The position numbers were made by a program, and so were the translations under genes. A stretch of 64,000 nt of DNA from DATHTK01 sp035463295 (GTDB taxonomy: Bacteria; Actinomycetota; Rubrobacteria; Rubrobacterales; Rubrobacteraceae). The stretch lies in assembly GCA_035463295.1 (NCBI GenBank), contig DATHTK010000036.1, positions 25,214-89,213 of the forward strand, in the 5' to 3' direction. The notes beneath the pieces are model-generated. The model was not told the origin of the DNA, ran no database searches, and saw only the letters and a list, made by a program, of their open reading frames with translations. Positions 63,552 to 64,000 of this stretch are shown piece by piece. How positions within the stretch are numbered: the first letter of the stretch is position 1; each line of letters opens with the position of its first letter.

Positions 63552-64000
63552 TCACGTCCTGCTGACCTCTTCGGCCGACCTGCACGCATCCCCCGAGCAA
63601 GCTCTCAACGCCGCGAGGCGCTCCCTGAGATAGGTGGGGGCGACCCCGTCGTCCATCAGGTTATTGAGCTGGTAAGGATCCTCCCTGATGTCGTACAACT
63701 CTTTGTCCCCGGTGGAGGTCCCGCTCGTGTACTCGACGTAGACCCTGCCTTCGTTGCTGCGCACGCCCTTGTAGGTGGGCACGCCGCCCTCCGCCCAGTG
63801 CTCGATGAGGAAATTGGTGCGCCAGCGGACGGGCTCGCCCCTGAGAAGTGGTGCAAGGGAGCGGCCGTCCATGTAGGGACGCGGGCTTATACCGGCCCAC
63901 TCGCAGAACGTCGGCGCAAGGTCTATGTTGAGCGCGAAGTTGGGCAACCTCACGCCTCTGCGCACGTCGGGACCGCGCACGAAGAGTGGAACGTTTATGT
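63552..64000 (-). CDS. Sulfatase, C-terminal part (partial)
   Basis: The C-terminal 148 residues of an alkaline-phosphatase-superfamily sulfatase; the reading frame stays open through the window edge. Visible are NVPLFVRGPDVRRGV, NIDLAPTFCEWAGI, DGRSLAPLLRGE, RTNFLIEHW and ELYDIREDPYQLNNL, all typical of the type I sulfatase C-terminus. The catalytic formylglycine site lies outside the window. It is convergent with the kinase operon. Confidence 0.9.
   Translation of the reverse strand, partial: INVPLFVRGPDVRRGVRLPNFALNIDLAPTFCEWAGISPRPYMDGRSLAPLLRGEPVRWRTNFLIEHWAEGGVPTYKGVRSNEGRVYVEYTSGTSTGDKELYDIREDPYQLNNLMDDGVAPTYLRERLAALRACSGDACRSAEEVSRT

Overview
The window is high-GC bacterial DNA with dense, often overlapping genes, frequent GTG and TTG starts, strong GGAGG-type ribosome binding sites and TAnnnT -10 boxes. 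Gene content (GlgE pathway, F420-type oxidoreductase, Ino1-type inositol phosphate synthase, DUF3105 lipoprotein, TrpB2-type enzyme) fits a deep-branching actinobacterium. Rubrobacter is my best guess, from protein resemblance only. No rRNA, tRNA or CRISPR array was seen.

Layout. 1-22 kb is mixed housekeeping: YbdK-type ligase, deacetylase-like amidohydrolase, archease/RtcB RNA ligation pair, phosphoribosyltransferase/hydrolase pair, inositol-phosphate synthase behind a possibly structured leader, HMCES/YedK protein, a pseudouridine catabolism pair, TrpB2, an S9 peptidase, an RlpA-like secreted protein and two stand-alone cyclic-nucleotide-binding-fold proteins. 22.2-36.6 kb is a tightly coupled alpha-glucan/trehalose block: glgE, treS-maltokinase fusion, glgB, glgX, a collapsed treZ remnant, treY and a GH13 glucosidase. 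These would convert trehalose to maltose, maltose-1-phosphate and branched glucan, and then debranch it or convert chain ends back toward trehalose. A LacI-type gene and a divergent MFS gene with a perfect 14-bp operator palindrome follow. 39-51.3 kb holds an SDR, transporters, a DNA polymerase I lacking the 5' nuclease domain, a site-2 protease, a TPR protein and larE/larB/larC for the nickel-pincer cofactor.

51.3-57.5 kb is accessory-looking: a broken aldo/keto reductase, a serine-recombinase remnant, an 896-residue secreted protein with eleven ~55-residue repeats and a sortase-type LPDTGG end, and a 599-residue secreted protein with Pro-Val repeats. 57.6-63.5 kb is a four-gene operon of a receiver/thioredoxin-reductase-like fusion followed by three paralogous soluble histidine kinases with N-terminal cyclic-nucleotide-binding folds. 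It is the best candidate here for an undescribed system. The window ends in a partial sulfatase.

A second theme is gene collapse. The treZ, BtuF-like and aldo/keto reductase remnants each keep recognisable N-terminal and later segments joined in frame, with the middle missing, while neighbouring genes are intact.
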